Part shown: in pieces, positions 25,926 to 40,204 of the stretch | Position numbering within the stretch: position 1 is the first letter of the stretch | Layout: each line of letters opens with the position of its first letter | NCBI RefSeq assembly: GCF_910591885.1 | Contig: NW_025963561.1 | Span: forward strand, 620,001-684,000 | Source: Bombus terrestris | Lineage: Eukaryota > Arthropoda > Insecta > Hymenoptera > Apidae | DNA length: 64,000 nt | Direction: 5' to 3' | Notes under the pieces: generated by a model | The model's input: only the letters and a program-made list of their open reading frames with translations | Told to the model about the DNA's origin: nothing | Database searches by the model: none | Translations under genes and position numbers: made by a program

Positions 25926-27899
25926 ATAACGTTATAGGTCCTATAGTGATGGAATATACCGTTATACATTCTAACGTAATAGCATATAACGTTATACGTT
26001 ATAACGTAATAGTGTATAACGTTATACGTTATAACGTAATAGTATATAACGTTATACGTCATATAGTGATGCAATATATCGTTATACGTCATGTAGTGAT
26101 GCGATATAACGTTATGACATATAACCTAATAGTATATAACGTTATACGACATAACGTAATATAATGTAACGTTATAGGTTATAACGTAATAGTATATAAC
26201 GTTATATGTCATATAGTGATGCAATATATCGTTATACGTCATATAGTGCGGAGATTAAACGTTATAGGTCCTATAGTGAGGGAATATAACGTTATACATT
26301 CTAACGAAATAGCATATAACGTTATACGTCATAACGTAACAGTATATCACCTTATACATCATCTAGTGATGCAATATATCGTTAAACGTTATAACGTAAT
26401 AGTATAGAACATCGTACGTCATATAGTCATGCGATATAACGTTATACGTCATATAGTGATGCGATATAACGTAATACCTCATATTGTGGTGCGATATAAC
26501 TTTATACGTTATAACATAATTGTATACAACGTGATACGTCATAACGTAATATAATATAACGTTATACGCCATATAGTGATGCAATATATCGTTATACGTC
26601 ATATAGAGATGCAATAGAACGATATACGGCATATAGTGATGGAATATAACGTTATACATTATAACGTAATAGTTTATAAGTTTATACGCCATATAGTGAT
26701 GCAATATATCGTTATACGTCCTATAGTGGTGCAATATATCGTTATACGTCCTATAGTTATGCCATACAACGTTATACCTTATAACCTAACAGTATATGAC
26801 GTAATACCTTATAACGTAATAGTATATAACGTTATACGTCATATAGAGGTGCAATGTAACGTTAAACGTTATAACGTAATAGTATAAAACATCGTACGTC
26901 ATATAGTGATGAGATATAACGTTATACGTAATAACGTAATAGTATATAACGTTATACGTCATATAGAGGTGCAATATAACGTTATAGGTCTTATAGTGAT
27001 GGAATATAACGTTTTACATTATAACGTAATAGTATATAACGTTATACGTCATATAGTGATGCAATATATCGTTATACGACCGAAAGAGAGGCAATAAAAC
27101 GTTATACGTCATGTAGTGATGCGATATATCGTTATGCGTCCTATAGTTATGCAATACAACGTTATACGTTATAACCTAACAGTATATGACGTTATACCTT
27201 ATAACGTAATAGTATATAACGTTAAACGTCATAACGTAATAGTATATAACGTTATACGTCATATAGTGGTGCAATATAACGTTACAGGTCCAATAGTGAT
27301 GGAATATAAGGTTATACATTATAACGTAATGATATATAACGTTATACGTTATAACGTAATTGTATATAACGCTATACGTTATAACGTAATAGTATATAAC
27401 GTTATACGTCATATAGTGATGCAATTAATCGTTATACGTCATATAGAGATGCAATACAACGATATACGCCCTATAGTGATGGAATATAACGCTATACGTT
27501 ATAACGTAATAGTTTATAACTATATACGCCATATAGTGATGCTATATATCGTTATACGCCATATAGAGATGCAATATAACGATATACGCCCTATAGTGAT
27601 GGAATATAACGTTATACATTATAACGTAATATTTTATAAGTTTATACGCCATATGGTGATGCAATATATCGTTATACGTCCTATAGTGATGCAATATATC
27701 GTTCTACGTCCTATAGTTATGCAATACAACGTTATACCTTATAACCTAACAGTATATGACGTTAAACATTATAACGTAATAGTATATAACGTTATACGCC
27801 AAAACGTAATAGTATATAAAGTTATACGTCATATAGAGGTGCAATGTAACGTTAAACGTTATAACGAAATAGTATAAAACATCGTACGTCATATAGTCA

Positions 27900-28320
27900 T
27901 GCGATATAACGTTATATGTAATGACGTAATGGTATATAACGCTATACGTCATATAGTGGTGCACTATAACGTTATAGGTCCTACAGTGATGGAATATAAC
28001 GTTATACATTATAACGTAATAGTATATAACGTTATTCGCCATATAGTGATGCAATATATCGTTATACGTCCTATAGATATGCAATACAACGATATACCTT
28101 ATAACCTAATAGTATATGACGTTATACCTTATAATGTAATAGTATATAACGTTATACGTCATATAGTGATGGGATATAACGTTATACGTAATAACGTAAT
28201 AGTATATAACGTTATACGCCATATTGTGATGCAATATATCGTTATACGTCCTATATTTATGCAATACAACGTTATACCTTATAACCTAACAGTATATGAC
28301 GTTATACCTTATAACGTAAT
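27900..28320. repeat. Entry to the M domain
   Basis: GTGGTGCACT and AGGTCCTACA monomers (the 'HYNVIGPTVMEYN' trio) appear here and mark the M and N domains. ACCTTATAAC CTAACAGTAT monomers are interspersed. Confidence 0.7.
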
Positions 28321-28950
28321 AGTATATAACGTTATACGTCAAAACGTAATAGTATATAACGTTATACGTCATATAGAGGTGCACTTTAACGTTATAGGGC
28401 CTACAGTGATGGAATATAACGTTATACATTATAACGTAATAGTATATAACGTTATACGCCATATAGTGATGCAATATGTCGTTATACGTCCTATAGTTAT
28501 GCAATACAAAGTTATACCTTGTAATCTAATAGTATATGACGTTTTACCTTATAATGTAATAGTATATAACGTTATACGTCATATAGTGGTGCAATATATC
28601 GTTATACGTCATATAGTGATGCGATATAACGTTATAGGTCCTATAGTGATGGAATATAACGTTATAGTATAAAACGTAATAATACATAACGTTATGCGTC
28701 ATAACGTAATAGTATATACCGTTATACGTCATATAGTGGTGCAATATAACGTTATAGGTCTCATAGTGATGGAATATAACGTTATACATTATAACGTAAT
28801 AGTATATAACGTTATACGTCATATAGTGGTGCAATATAACGTTATAGGTCCTATAGTGATGGAATATAACGTTATACATTATAACGTAATAGTATATAAC
28901 GTTATAGGCCTTATAGTGATGTAATATAACGTTATACATTATAACGTAAT
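28321..28950. repeat. 630-bp tandem pair, left copy
   Basis: Twenty-one monomers starting with ACGTCAAAAC. It includes the rare GTAATCTAAT and GCACTTTAAC forms. Confidence 0.9.
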
Positions 28951-29580
28951 AGTATATAACGTTATACGTCAAAACGTAATAGTATATAACGTTATACGTC
29001 ATATAGAGGTGCACTTTAACGTTATAGGTCCTACAGTGACGGAATATAACGTTATACATTATAACGTAATAGTATATAACGTTATACGCCATATAGTGAT
29101 GCAATATGTCGTTATACGTCCTATAGTTATGCAATACAAAGTTATACCTTGTAATCTAATAGTATATGACGTTTTACCTTATAATGTAATAGTATATAAC
29201 GTTATACGTCATATAGTGGTGCAATATATCGTTATACGTCATATAGTGATGCGATATAACGTTATAGGTCCTATAGTGATGGAATATAACGTTATAGTAT
29301 AAAACGTAATAATACATAACGTTATGCGTCATAACTTAATAGTATATACCGTTATACGTCATATAGTGGTGCAATATAACGTTATAGGTCTCATAGTGAT
29401 GGAATATAACGTTATACATTATAACGTAATAGTATATAACGTTATACGTCATATAGTGGTGCAATATAACGTTATAGGTCCTATAGTGATGGAATATAAC
29501 GTTATACATTATAACGTAATAGTATATAACGTTATAGGCCTTATAGTGATGTAATATAACGTTATACATTATAACGTAAT
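28951..29580. repeat. 630-bp tandem pair, right copy
   Basis: Three substitutions against the left copy by eye: AGGTCC for AGGGCC, GTGACGG for GTGATGG near 29040, and ATAACTTAAT for ATAACGTAAT near 29335. Confidence 0.9.
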
Positions 29581-29639
29581 AGTATATAACGTTATACGTC
29601 ATAACGTAATAGTACATAAAGTTATACGTCATAACGTAA

Positions 29640-31000
29640 TAGTATATAACGTTATACGTCATATAGAGGTGCAATATAACGTTATAGGCCTTATAGTGAT
29701 GGAATATAACGATGTGCATTATAACGTAATAGTATATAACGTTATACGTCATAACGTAATAGTATATAACTTTATAGGCCTTATAGTGATGGAATATAAC
29801 GTTATACATTATAACGTAATAGTATATAACGTTATACGTCATAACGTAATAGTACATAACGTTATACGTCATAACGTAATAGTATATAACGTTATACGTC
29901 ATATAGTGGTGCAATATAACGTTTTAGGTCTCATAGTGATGGAGTATAACGTTATACATTATAACGTAATAGTATATAACGTTATACGCCATAACGTAAT
30001 AGTATATAACGTTATACGTAATAACGTAATAGTATATAACGTTATACGTCATATAGTAGTTGCAACATAACGCTAAACGTTATAACGTAATAGTATAAAA
30101 CATCGCACGTCATATAGTGATGCGACATAACGTTATACGTAATAACGTAATAGTATATAACGTTTTACGTCATAACGTAATAGTATATAACGTTGTACGT
30201 CATATAGTGGTGCAATATAACGTTATAGGTCCTATAGTGATGGAATATAACGTTATACATTATAACGTAATAGTATATAACGTTATTCGTTATAACGTAA
30301 TAGTATATAACGTTATGCATCATATAGTAATGCAACATAACGCTAAACGTTATAACGTAATAGTATAAAACATCGCACGTCATATAGTGATGCGATATAA
30401 CGTTATACGTAATAACGTAATAGTATATAACGTTTTACGTCATAACGTAATAGTATATAACTTTGTACGTCATATAGTGGTGCAATATAACGTTATAGGT
30501 CCTATAGTTATGGAATATAACGTTATACATTATAACGTAATAGTATATCACGTTATACGTTATAACGTAATAGTATATAACGTTATACGTCATATGGTGG
30601 TGCAATATATCGTTATGCGTCATATAGTGATGCAATATAATGTTATACCTCATATTGTGATGCGATATAATTTTATACGTTATAACATAATTGTATACAA
30701 CGCGATACGTCATAACGTAATAGTATATAATGTTATACGTCATACAGTGATGCAATATATCGTTATACGACCGAAAGAGAGGCAATAAAACGTTATACGT
30801 CATATAGTGATGCGATATAACGTTATACGTCATAACGTAATTGTATATAACGTTATACGTAATAACGTAATAGTATACAACGCTATACGTCATATAGTGC
30901 TGCACTATAACGTTATAGGTCCTACAGTCATGGGATATTACGTTATACGTCATATAGTGGTGCATTATAACGTTAAACGTTATAACGTAATACTATAATA
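29640..31000. repeat. M block, copy M1
   Basis: It matches 34,230-35,590 at an offset of 4588 bp (4587 after the 31-bp monomer at 30036). Shared rare markers are GATGTGCATT (29711 and 34299), ATAACTTTAT AGGCC, GTTTTAGGTCTC and ATAATTTTAT. It ends in the ATTACGTTAT / GTGGTGCATT / TACTAT landmark series. Confidence 0.85.
30036..30066. repeat. 31-bp monomer (GTAGTTGCAAC variant)
   Basis: Same one-base lengthening as the GGTTGCAA class with two further substitutions. Confidence 0.9.
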
Positions 31001-31006
31001 CATCGC

Positions 31007-32147
31007 ACGTCATATAGTGATGCGATATAACGCTATACGTAATAACGTAATGGTATATAACGCTATACGTCGTATAGTGGTGCACTATAACGTTATAGGT
31101 CCTACAGTGATGGAATATAACGTTATGCATTATAACGTAATAGTATATAATGTTATACGCCATATAGTGATGCAATATGTCGTTATACGTCCTATAGTTA
31201 TGCAATACAAAGTTATACCTTGTAATCTAATAGTATATGACGTTATACCTTACAATGTAATAGTATATAACGTTATACATCATATAGTGATGCAATATAT
31301 CGTTATACGTCATATAGTGATGCGATATAACGTTATAGGTCCTATAGTGATGGAATATAACGTTATAGTATAAAACGTAATAATATATAACGTTATACGT
31401 AATAACGTAATAGTATATAACGTTATACGTCATATAGTGGTGCAATATAATGTTATAGGCCTTAGAGTGATGGAATATAACGTTATACATTATAACGTAA
31501 TAGTATATAACGTTATACGTCATAACGTAATAGTACATAACGTTATACGTCATAACGTAATAGTATATAACGTTATACGTCATATAGTGGTGCAATATAA
31601 CGTTATAGGCCTTATAGTGATGGAATATAACGTTATACATTATGACGTAATAGTATATAACGTTATACATTATAACGTAATAGTATATAACGTTATAGGC
31701 CTTATAGTGATGGAATATAACGTTATACATTATAACGTAATAGTATATAACATTATACGTCATAACGTAATAGTACATAACGTTATACGTCATAACGTAA
31801 TAGTATATAACGTTATACGTAATAACGTAATAGTATATAACGTTATACGTCATATAGTGGTTGCAATATAACGTTATAGGTTCTATAGTGATGGAATATA
31901 ACGTTATACATTATAACGTAATAGTACATAAAGTTATACGACATAACGTAATAGAATATAACGTTATAGGTTATAACGTAATAGTATATAACGTTATACC
32001 TCATATTGTGATGCGATATAACTATATACGTTATAACATAATTGTATATAACGTGATACGTCATAACGTAATAGTATATAACGTTATACGTCATATAGTG
32101 TTGCAATATATCGTTATACGACCGAAAGAGAGGCAATAAAACGTCAT
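31007..32147. repeat. 1141-bp tandem pair, left copy
   Basis: Thirty-eight monomers plus one base. It contains the rare GTCGTATAGTGG, GTAATCTAAT and TACAATGTAAT forms, the 31-bp monomer at 31837 and the GACCG box at 32120. Confidence 0.9.
31837..31867. repeat. 31-bp monomer, in left 1141-bp copy
   Basis: GTGGTTGCAAT form. It explains why the duplicated unit here is 1141 bp (38 monomers plus one base). Confidence 0.92.
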
Positions 32148-33288
32148 ACGTCATATAGTGATGCGATATAACGCTATACGTAATAACGTAATGGTATATA
32201 ACGCTATACGTCGTATAGTGGTGCACTATAACGTTATAGGTCCTACAGTGATGGAATATAACGTTATGCATTATAACGTAATAGTATATAATGTTATACG
32301 CCATATAGTGATGCAATATGTCGTTATACGTCCTATAGTTATGCAATACAAAGTTATACCTTGTAATCTAATAGTATATGACGTTATACCTTACAATGTA
32401 ATAGTATATAACGTTATACATCATATAGTGATGCAATATATCGTTATACGTCATATAGTGATGCGATATAACGTTATAGGTCCTATAGTGATGGAATATA
32501 ACGTTATAGTATAAAACGTAATAATACATAACGTTATACGTAATAACGTAATAGTATATAACGTTATACGTCATATAGTGGTGCAATATAATGTTATAGG
32601 CCTTAGAGTGATGGAATATAACGATACACATTATAACGTAATAGTATATAACGTTATACGTCATAACGTAATAGTACATAACGTTATACGTCATAACGTA
32701 ATAGTATATAACGTTATACGTCATATAGTGGTGCAATATAACGTTATAGGCCTTATAGTGATGGAATATAACGTTATACATTATGACGTAATAGTATATA
32801 ACGTTATACATTATAACGTAATAGTATATAACGTTATAGGCCTTATAGTGATGGAATATAACGTTATACATTATAACGTAATAGTATATAACATTATACG
32901 TCATAACGTAATAGTACATAACGTTATACGTCATAACGTAATAGTATATAACGTTATACGTAATAACGTAATAGTATATAACGTTATACGTCATATAGTG
33001 GTTGCAATATAACGTTATAGGTTCTATAGTGATGGAATATAACGTTATACATTATAACGTAATAGTACATAAAGTTATACGACATAACGTAATAGAATAT
33101 AACGTTATAGGTTATAACGTAATAGTATATAACGTTATACCTCATATTGTGATGCGATATAACTATATACGTTATAACATAATTGTATATAACGTGATAC
33201 GTCATAACGTAATAGTATATAACGTTATACGTCATATAGTGTTGCAATATATCGTTATACGACCGAAAGAGAGGCAATAAAACGTCAT
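32148..33288. repeat. 1141-bp tandem pair, right copy
   Basis: A handful of differences from the left copy, for example ATAACGATACACATT where the left copy has ATAACGTTATACATT. The GACCG box is at 33261. Confidence 0.9.
32978..33008. repeat. 31-bp monomer, in right 1141-bp copy
   Basis: Counterpart of the monomer at 31837, exactly 1141 bp downstream. Confidence 0.92.
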
Positions 33289-34230
33289 ACGTCATATAGT
33301 GATGCGATATAACGTTATACGTAATTACGTAATAGTATATAACGTTATACGCCATATTGTGATGCAATATATCGTAATACGTCCTATAGTTATGCAATAC
33401 AACGTTATACCTTATAACCTAACAATATATGACGTTATACCTTATAACGTAATAGTATACAACGTTATACGTCATGTAGTGGTGCAATGTAACGTTATAG
33501 GCATTATAGTGATGGAATATAACGTTATACATTATAACGTATTAGTATATAACGTTATAAGTCATATAGTGATGCAATATGTCGTTATACGTCATATAGT
33601 GATGCGATATAATGTTATACCATATAACCTAATACTATATAACGTTATACGACATAACGTAATAGAATATAACGTTATAGGTTATAACGTAATAGTATAT
33701 AACGTTATACGTCATATAGTGATGCAATATATCGTTATACGTCATATAGTGAGGAGATTAAACGTTATAGGCCCTATAGTGATGGAATATAACGTTATAC
33801 ATTCTGACGTAATAGCATATAACGTTATATGTCATAACGTAATAGTATATAACCTTATACATCATATAGTGATGCAATATAACGTTAAACGTTATAATAG
33901 TATATAACGTTATACGTCATATAGTGATGCGATATAACGTTATACGTCATAACGTAATAGTATTAAACATCGTACGTCATATAGTGATGCGATATAACGT
34001 TAAACGTAATAACGTAATGGTATATAACGCTATTCGTCATATAGTGGTGCACTATAACGTTATAGGTCCTACAGTGATGGAATACAACGTTATACATTAT
34101 AACGCAATAGTATATAACGTTATACGTCATAACGTAATAGTGTATAACGTTATACGTCATATAGTGGTGCAATATAACGTTATAGGCCTTATAGTGATGG
34201 AATATAACGTTATACATTATAACGTAACAG
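33289..34230. repeat. Link between 1141-bp pair and M2
   Basis: Contains a K' module (33749), ACCATATAAC / ACGACATAAC / AGGTTATAAC monomers, and the 25-bp monomer at 33879. Confidence 0.75.
33879..33903. repeat. 25-bp monomer (5-bp deletion)
   Basis: ATAACGTTAA ACGTTATA joined to ATAGTAT: five bases lost from the ACGTTATAAC GTAATAGTAT class. I see no second copy in the window. Confidence 0.9.
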
Positions 34231-35590
34231 TATATAACGTTATACGTCATATAGAGGTGCAATATAACGTTATAGGCCTTATAGTGATGGAATATAACGA
34301 TGTGCATTATAACGTAATAGTATATAACGTTATACGTCATAACGTAATAGTATATAACTTTATAGGCCTTATAGTGATGGAATATAACGTTATACATTAT
34401 AACGTAATAGTATATAACGTTATACGTCATAACGTAATAGTACATAACGTTATACGTCATAACGTAATAGTATATAACGTTATACGTCATAGAGTGGTGC
34501 AATATAACGTTTTAGGTCTCATAGTGATGGAATATAACGTTATACATTATAACGTAATAGTATATAACGTTATGCGCCATATCGTAATAGTATATAACGT
34601 TATACATTATAACGTAATAATATATAACGTTATGCATCATATAGTAATGCAACATAACGCTAAACGTTATAACGTAATAGTATAAAACATCGCACGTCAT
34701 ATAGTGATGCGACATAACGTTATACGTAATAACGTAATAGTATATAACGTTTTACGTCATAACGTAATAGTATATAACGTTGTACGTCATATAGTGGTGC
34801 AATATAACGTTATAGGTCCTATAGTGATGGAATATAACGTTATACATTATAACGTAATAGTATATAACGTTATTCGTTATAACGTAATAGTATATAACGT
34901 TATGCATCATATAGTAATGCAACATAACGCTAAACGTTATAACGTAATACTATAATACATCGCACGTCATATAGTGATGCGATATAACGCTATACGTAAT
35001 AACGTAATAGTATATAACGTTTTACGTCATAACGTAATAGTATATAACGTTGTACGTCATATAGTGGTGCAATATAACGTTATAGGTCCTATAGTTATGG
35101 AATATAACGTTATACATTATAACGTAATAGTATATAACGTTATACGTTATAACGTAATAGTATATAACGTTATACGTCATATGGTGGTGCAATATATCGT
35201 TATACGTCATATAGTGATGCAATATAATGTTATACCTCATATTGTGATGCGATATAATTTTATACGTTATAACATAATTGTATACAACGCGATACGTCAT
35301 AACGTAATAGTATATAATGTTATACGTCATACAGTGATGCAATATATCGTTATACGACCGAAAGAGAGGCAATAAAACGTTATACGTCATATAGTGATGC
35401 GATATAACGTTATACGTCATAACGTAATAGTATATAACGTTATACGTAATAACGTAATAGTATACAACGCTATACGTCATATGGTGGTGCACTATAACGT
35501 TATAGGTCCTACAGTGATGGGATATTACGTTATACGTCATATAGTGGTGCATTATAACGTTAAACGTTATAACGTAATACTATAAAACAT
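34230..35590. repeat. M block, copy M2
   Basis: Counterpart of 29,640-31,000. It does not carry the 1141-bp pair that follows M1. An additional, shorter relative lies at about 37,330-37,925 (offset 2338 bp from M2), and another at about 39,575-40,190. Confidence 0.85.
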
Positions 35591-36753
35591 CGTACGTCAT
35601 ATAGTGATGCGATATAACGTTAAACGTAATAACGTAATGGTATATAACGCTATACGTCATATAGTGGTGCACTACAACGTTATAGGTCCCACAGTGGTGG
35701 AATATAACGTTATACATTATAACGTAATAGTATATAACGTTAAACGCCATATAGTGATGCAATATATCGTTATACGTCATATAGTGATAAGATATAACGT
35801 TATAGGTCCTATAGTGATGGAATATAACGTTATACATTATAACGTAATAGTATATAACGTTTTACGTCGTAACGTAATAGTATATAACGTTATACGTCAT
35901 AACGTAATAGTATATAACGTTATAGGTCATATAGTGGTGCAATATAACGTTATAGGTCTCATAGTGATGGAATATAACGTTATACATTATAACGTAATAG
36001 TATATAACGTTATACGCCATATAGTGATGCAATATGTCGTTATACGTCCTATAGTTATGCAATACAAAGTTATACCTTGTAATCTAATAGTATATGACGT
36101 TTTACCGTACAATGTAATAGTATATAACGTTATACGTCATATAGTGATGCAATATATCGTTATACGTCATACAGTGATGCGATATAACGTTATAGGTCCT
36201 ATAGTGATGGAATATAACGTTATAGTATAAAACGTAATAATACATAACGTTATACGTCATATAGTGGTGCAATATAACGTTATAGGTCCTATAGTGATGG
36301 AATATAACGTTATACATTATAACGTAATAGTATATAACGTTATACGTCATAACGTAATAGTATATAACGTTGTACGTCATAACGTAATAGTATATAACGT
36401 TATGCATCATATAGTAATGCAATATAACGGTAAACGTTATAACGTAATAGTATAAAACATCGCACGTCATATAGTGATGCGATATAACGTTATACGTAAT
36501 AACGTAATGGTATATAACGCTATACGTCATATAGTGGTGCACTATAACGTTATAGGTCCTACAGTGATGGAATATAACGTTATACATTATAACGTAATAG
36601 TATATAACGTTATACGCCATATAGTGAAGCAATATGTCGTTATACGTCCTATAGTTATGCAATACAAAGTTATACCTTGTAATCTAATAGTATATGACGT
36701 TATACCTTACAATGTAATAGTATATAACGTTATACATCATATAGTGATGCAAT

Positions 36754-36782
36754 ATATCTTTATTGTCATATAGTGATGCGAT
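36754..36782. repeat. 29-bp monomer (ATATCTTTATTGTC)
   Basis: One base lost from the ATATCGTTAT ACGTC class. Independent of the deletion shared by the A copies. Confidence 0.88.
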
Positions 36783-36872
36783 ATAACGTTATAGGTCCTA
36801 TAGTGATGGAATATAACGTTATAGTATAAAACGTAATAATACATAACGTTATACGTCATAACGTAATAGTAT

Positions 36873-36901
36873 ATACCGTTATACGTCATATAGTGGTGCA
36901 A
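36873..36901. repeat. 29-bp monomer (GTGGTGCAA end)
   Basis: The last T of GTGGTGCAAT is missing before the next ATAACGTT. It is also unique within the window. Confidence 0.88.
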
Positions 36902-38341
36902 ATAACGTTATAGGCCTTATAGTGATGGAATATAACGTTATACATTATAACGTAATAGTATATAACGTTATACGTCATAGCGTAATAGTATATAACGTTA
37001 TGCATCATATAGTAATGCAACATAACGCTAAACGTTATAAAGTAATAGTATAAAACATCGTACGTCATATAGTGATGCGATATAACGTTATACGTAATAA
37101 CGTAATGGTATATAACGCTATACGTCATATAGTGGTGCACTACAACGTTATAGGTCCTACAGTGGTGGAATATAACGTTATACATTATAACGTAATAGTA
37201 TATAACGTTATACGCCATATAGTGATGCAATATATCGTAATACGTCATATAGTGATGCGATATAACGTTATAGGTCCTATAGTGATGGAATATAACGTTA
37301 TACATTATAACGTAATAGTATATAACGTTTTACGTCGTAACGTAATAGTATATAACGTTATACGTCATAACGTAATAGTATATAACGTTGTACGTCATAG
37401 AGTGGTGCAATATAACGTTATAGGTCCTATAGTGATGGAATATAACGTTATACATTATAACGTAATAGCATATAACGTTATACGTTATAACGTAATAGTA
37501 TATAACGTTATACGTCATATGGTGATGCAATATATCGTTATACGTCATATAGTGATGCAATATAATGTTATACCTCATATTGTGATGCGATATAATTTTA
37601 TACGTTATAACATAATTGTATACAATGCGATACGTCATAACGTAATAGTATATAATGTTATACGTCATACAGTGATGCAATATATCGTTATACGACCGAA
37701 AGAGAGGCAATAAAACGTTATACGTCATATAGTGATGCGATATAACGTTATACGTCATAACGTAATAGTATATAACGTTATACGTAATAACGCAATAGTA
37801 TACAACGCTATACGTCATATAGTGGTGCACTATAACGTTATAGGTCCTACAGTGATGGGATATTACGTTATACGTCATATAGTGGTGCATTATAACGTTA
37901 AACGTTATAACGTAATACTATAAAACATCGTACGTCATATAGTGATGCGATATAACGTTAAACGTAATAACGTAATGGTATATAACGCTATACGTCATAT
38001 AGTGGTGCACTACAATGTTATAGGTCCTACAGTGGTGGAATATAACGTTATACATTATATTGTAATAGTATATAACGTTATACGCCATATAGTGATGCAA
38101 TATATCGTTATACGTCATATAGTGATGCGATATAACGTTATAGGTCCTATAGTGATGGAATATAACGTTATACATTATAGCGTAATAGTATATAACGTTA
38201 TACGTCGTAACGTAATAGTATATAACGTTATACGTCATAACGTAATAGTATATAACGTTATAGGTCTCATAGTGATGGAACATAACGTTATACATTATAA
38301 CGTAATAGTACATAACGTTATACGTCATATAGTGGTGCAAT

Positions 38342-38383
38342 ATATGATTGCAATATATGCAATAGGTCCTATAGTGATGGAAT
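38342..38383. repeat. 42-bp irregular monomer
   Basis: The palindrome of an AGGTCCTATA monomer is replaced by ATATGATTGCAATATATGCA and AT, a 12-bp gain. With the preceding GTGGTGCAAT it shows TGCAATATATG, TTGCAATATATG and TGCAATAGG, so it is a short local duplication of the monomer-end sequence. This is the only place where a monomer loses its ATAACGTTAT core entirely. Confidence 0.9.
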
Positions 38384-39403
38384 ATAACGTTATACGTTAT
38401 AACGTAATAGTATATAACGTTATACGTCATAACGTAATTGTATATAAAGTTATACGTCATATAGTGATGCAATATATCGTTATACGTCATATAGTGATGC
38501 GATATAACGTTATAGGTCCTATAGTGATGGAATATAACGTTATAGTATAAAACGTAATAATACATAACGTTATACGTCATAACGTAATAGTATATAACGT
38601 TATACGTCATATAGTGGTGCAATATCACGTTAAAGGCCTTATAGTGATGGCATATAACGTTATACATTATAACGTAATAGTATATAACGTTTTACGTCGT
38701 AACGTAATAGTATATAACGTTATACGTCATAACGTAATAGTATATAACGTTATAGGTCATATAGTGGTGCAATATAACGTTATAGGTCTCATAGTGATGG
38801 AATATAACGTTATACATTATAACGTAATAGTATATAACGTTATACGTCATATAGTGGTGCAATATAACATTATAGGTCCTATAGTGATGGAATATAACGT
38901 TATACATTATAACGTAATAGTATATAACGTTATACGTCATAACGTAATAATACATAACGTTATACGTCATAACGTAATAGTATATAACGTTATACGTCAT
39001 ATAGTGGTGCAATATAACGTTATAGGCCTTATAGTGATGGAATATAACGTTATACATTATAACGTAATAGTATATAACGTTATACGTCATAACGTAATAG
39101 TACATAACGTTATACGTCATAACGTAATAGTATATAACGTTATACGTCATATAGTGGTGCAATATAACGTTATAGGCCTTATAGTGATGGAATATAACGT
39201 TATACATTATAACGTAATAGTATATAACGTTATTCGTCATAACGTAATAGTATATAACGTTATAGGCCTTATAGTAATGGAATATAACGCTATACATTAT
39301 AACGTAATAGTATATAACATTATACGTCATAACGTAATAGTACATAACGTTATACGTCATAACGTAATAGTATATAACGTTATACGTAATAACGTAATAG
39401 TAT

Positions 39404-39434
39404 ATAACGTTGTACGTCATATAGTGGTTGCAAT
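39404..39434. repeat. 31-bp monomer (GTGGTTGCAAT)
   Basis: Begins ATAACGTTGT. Same added T as the other members of this class. Confidence 0.92.
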
Positions 39435-40204
39435 ATAACGTTATAGGTCCTATAGTGATGGAATATAACGTTATACATTATAACGTAATAGTATATAACG
39501 TTATGCATCATATAGTAATGCAACATAACGCTAAACGTTATAACGTAATAGTATAAAACATCGTACGTCATATAGTGATGCGATATAAGGTTATACGTAA
39601 TAACGTAATAGTATATAACGTTTTACGTCATAACGTAATATTATATAACGTTGTACGTCATATAGTGGTGCAATATAACGTTATAGGTCCTGTAGTGATG
39701 GAATATAACGTTATACATTATAACGTAATAGTATATAACGTTATACGTTATAACGTAATGGTATATAACGTTATACGTCATATAGTGATGAAATATATCG
39801 TTATACATCATATAGTGATGCAATATAATGTTATACCTCATATTGTGATGCGATATAATTTTATACGTTATAACATAATTGTATACAACGCGATACATCA
39901 TAACGTAATAGTATATAATGTTATACGTCATACAGTGATACAATATATCGTTGAAGGACCGAAAGAGAGGCAATAAAACGTTATACGTCATATAGTGATG
40001 CGATATAACGTTATACGTCATAACGTAATATTATATAACGTTATACGTAATAACGTAATAGTATACAACGCTATACGTCATATAGTGGTGCACCCTAACG
40101 TTATAGGTCCTACAGTGATGGGATATAACGTTATACGTCATATAGTGTTGCAATATATCGTTATACGACCGAAAGAGAGGCAATAAAACATCATACGTCA
40201 TATA

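Larger units (their letters stand above)
24560..27900. repeat. Mosaic of short A-, T- and K-type fragments
   Basis: It holds K' at 25105, K at 26246, a GACCG box at 27078, two 23-bp monomers and one 8-bp insertion. The stretch from about 24.99 to 25.69 kb has a close counterpart at about 51.82-52.4 kb (offset 26,823 bp). GAGGTGCAAT monomers are common here. Confidence 0.75.
35590..40200. repeat. Right part of the M domain
   Basis: Repeated AAAACATCG / GTGGTGCACT series at about 35.6, 36.47, 37.07 and 37.94 kb, GACCG boxes at 37694, 39957 and 40167, two 29-bp monomers, the 42-bp monomer at 38342 and the 31-bp monomer at 39404. From 38.6 to 39.4 kb it is mostly GTGGTGCAAT / AGGCCTTATA / ACATTATAAC trios alternating with ACGTCATAAC monomers. 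Confidence 0.75.

Noticed and set aside
26111..26140. Possible inverted monomer (GTTATGACATATAACC)
   Set aside because: It is the ATAACGTTAT AACATATAAC monomer in plus orientation with one substitution; both neighbours are in register on the plus strand.
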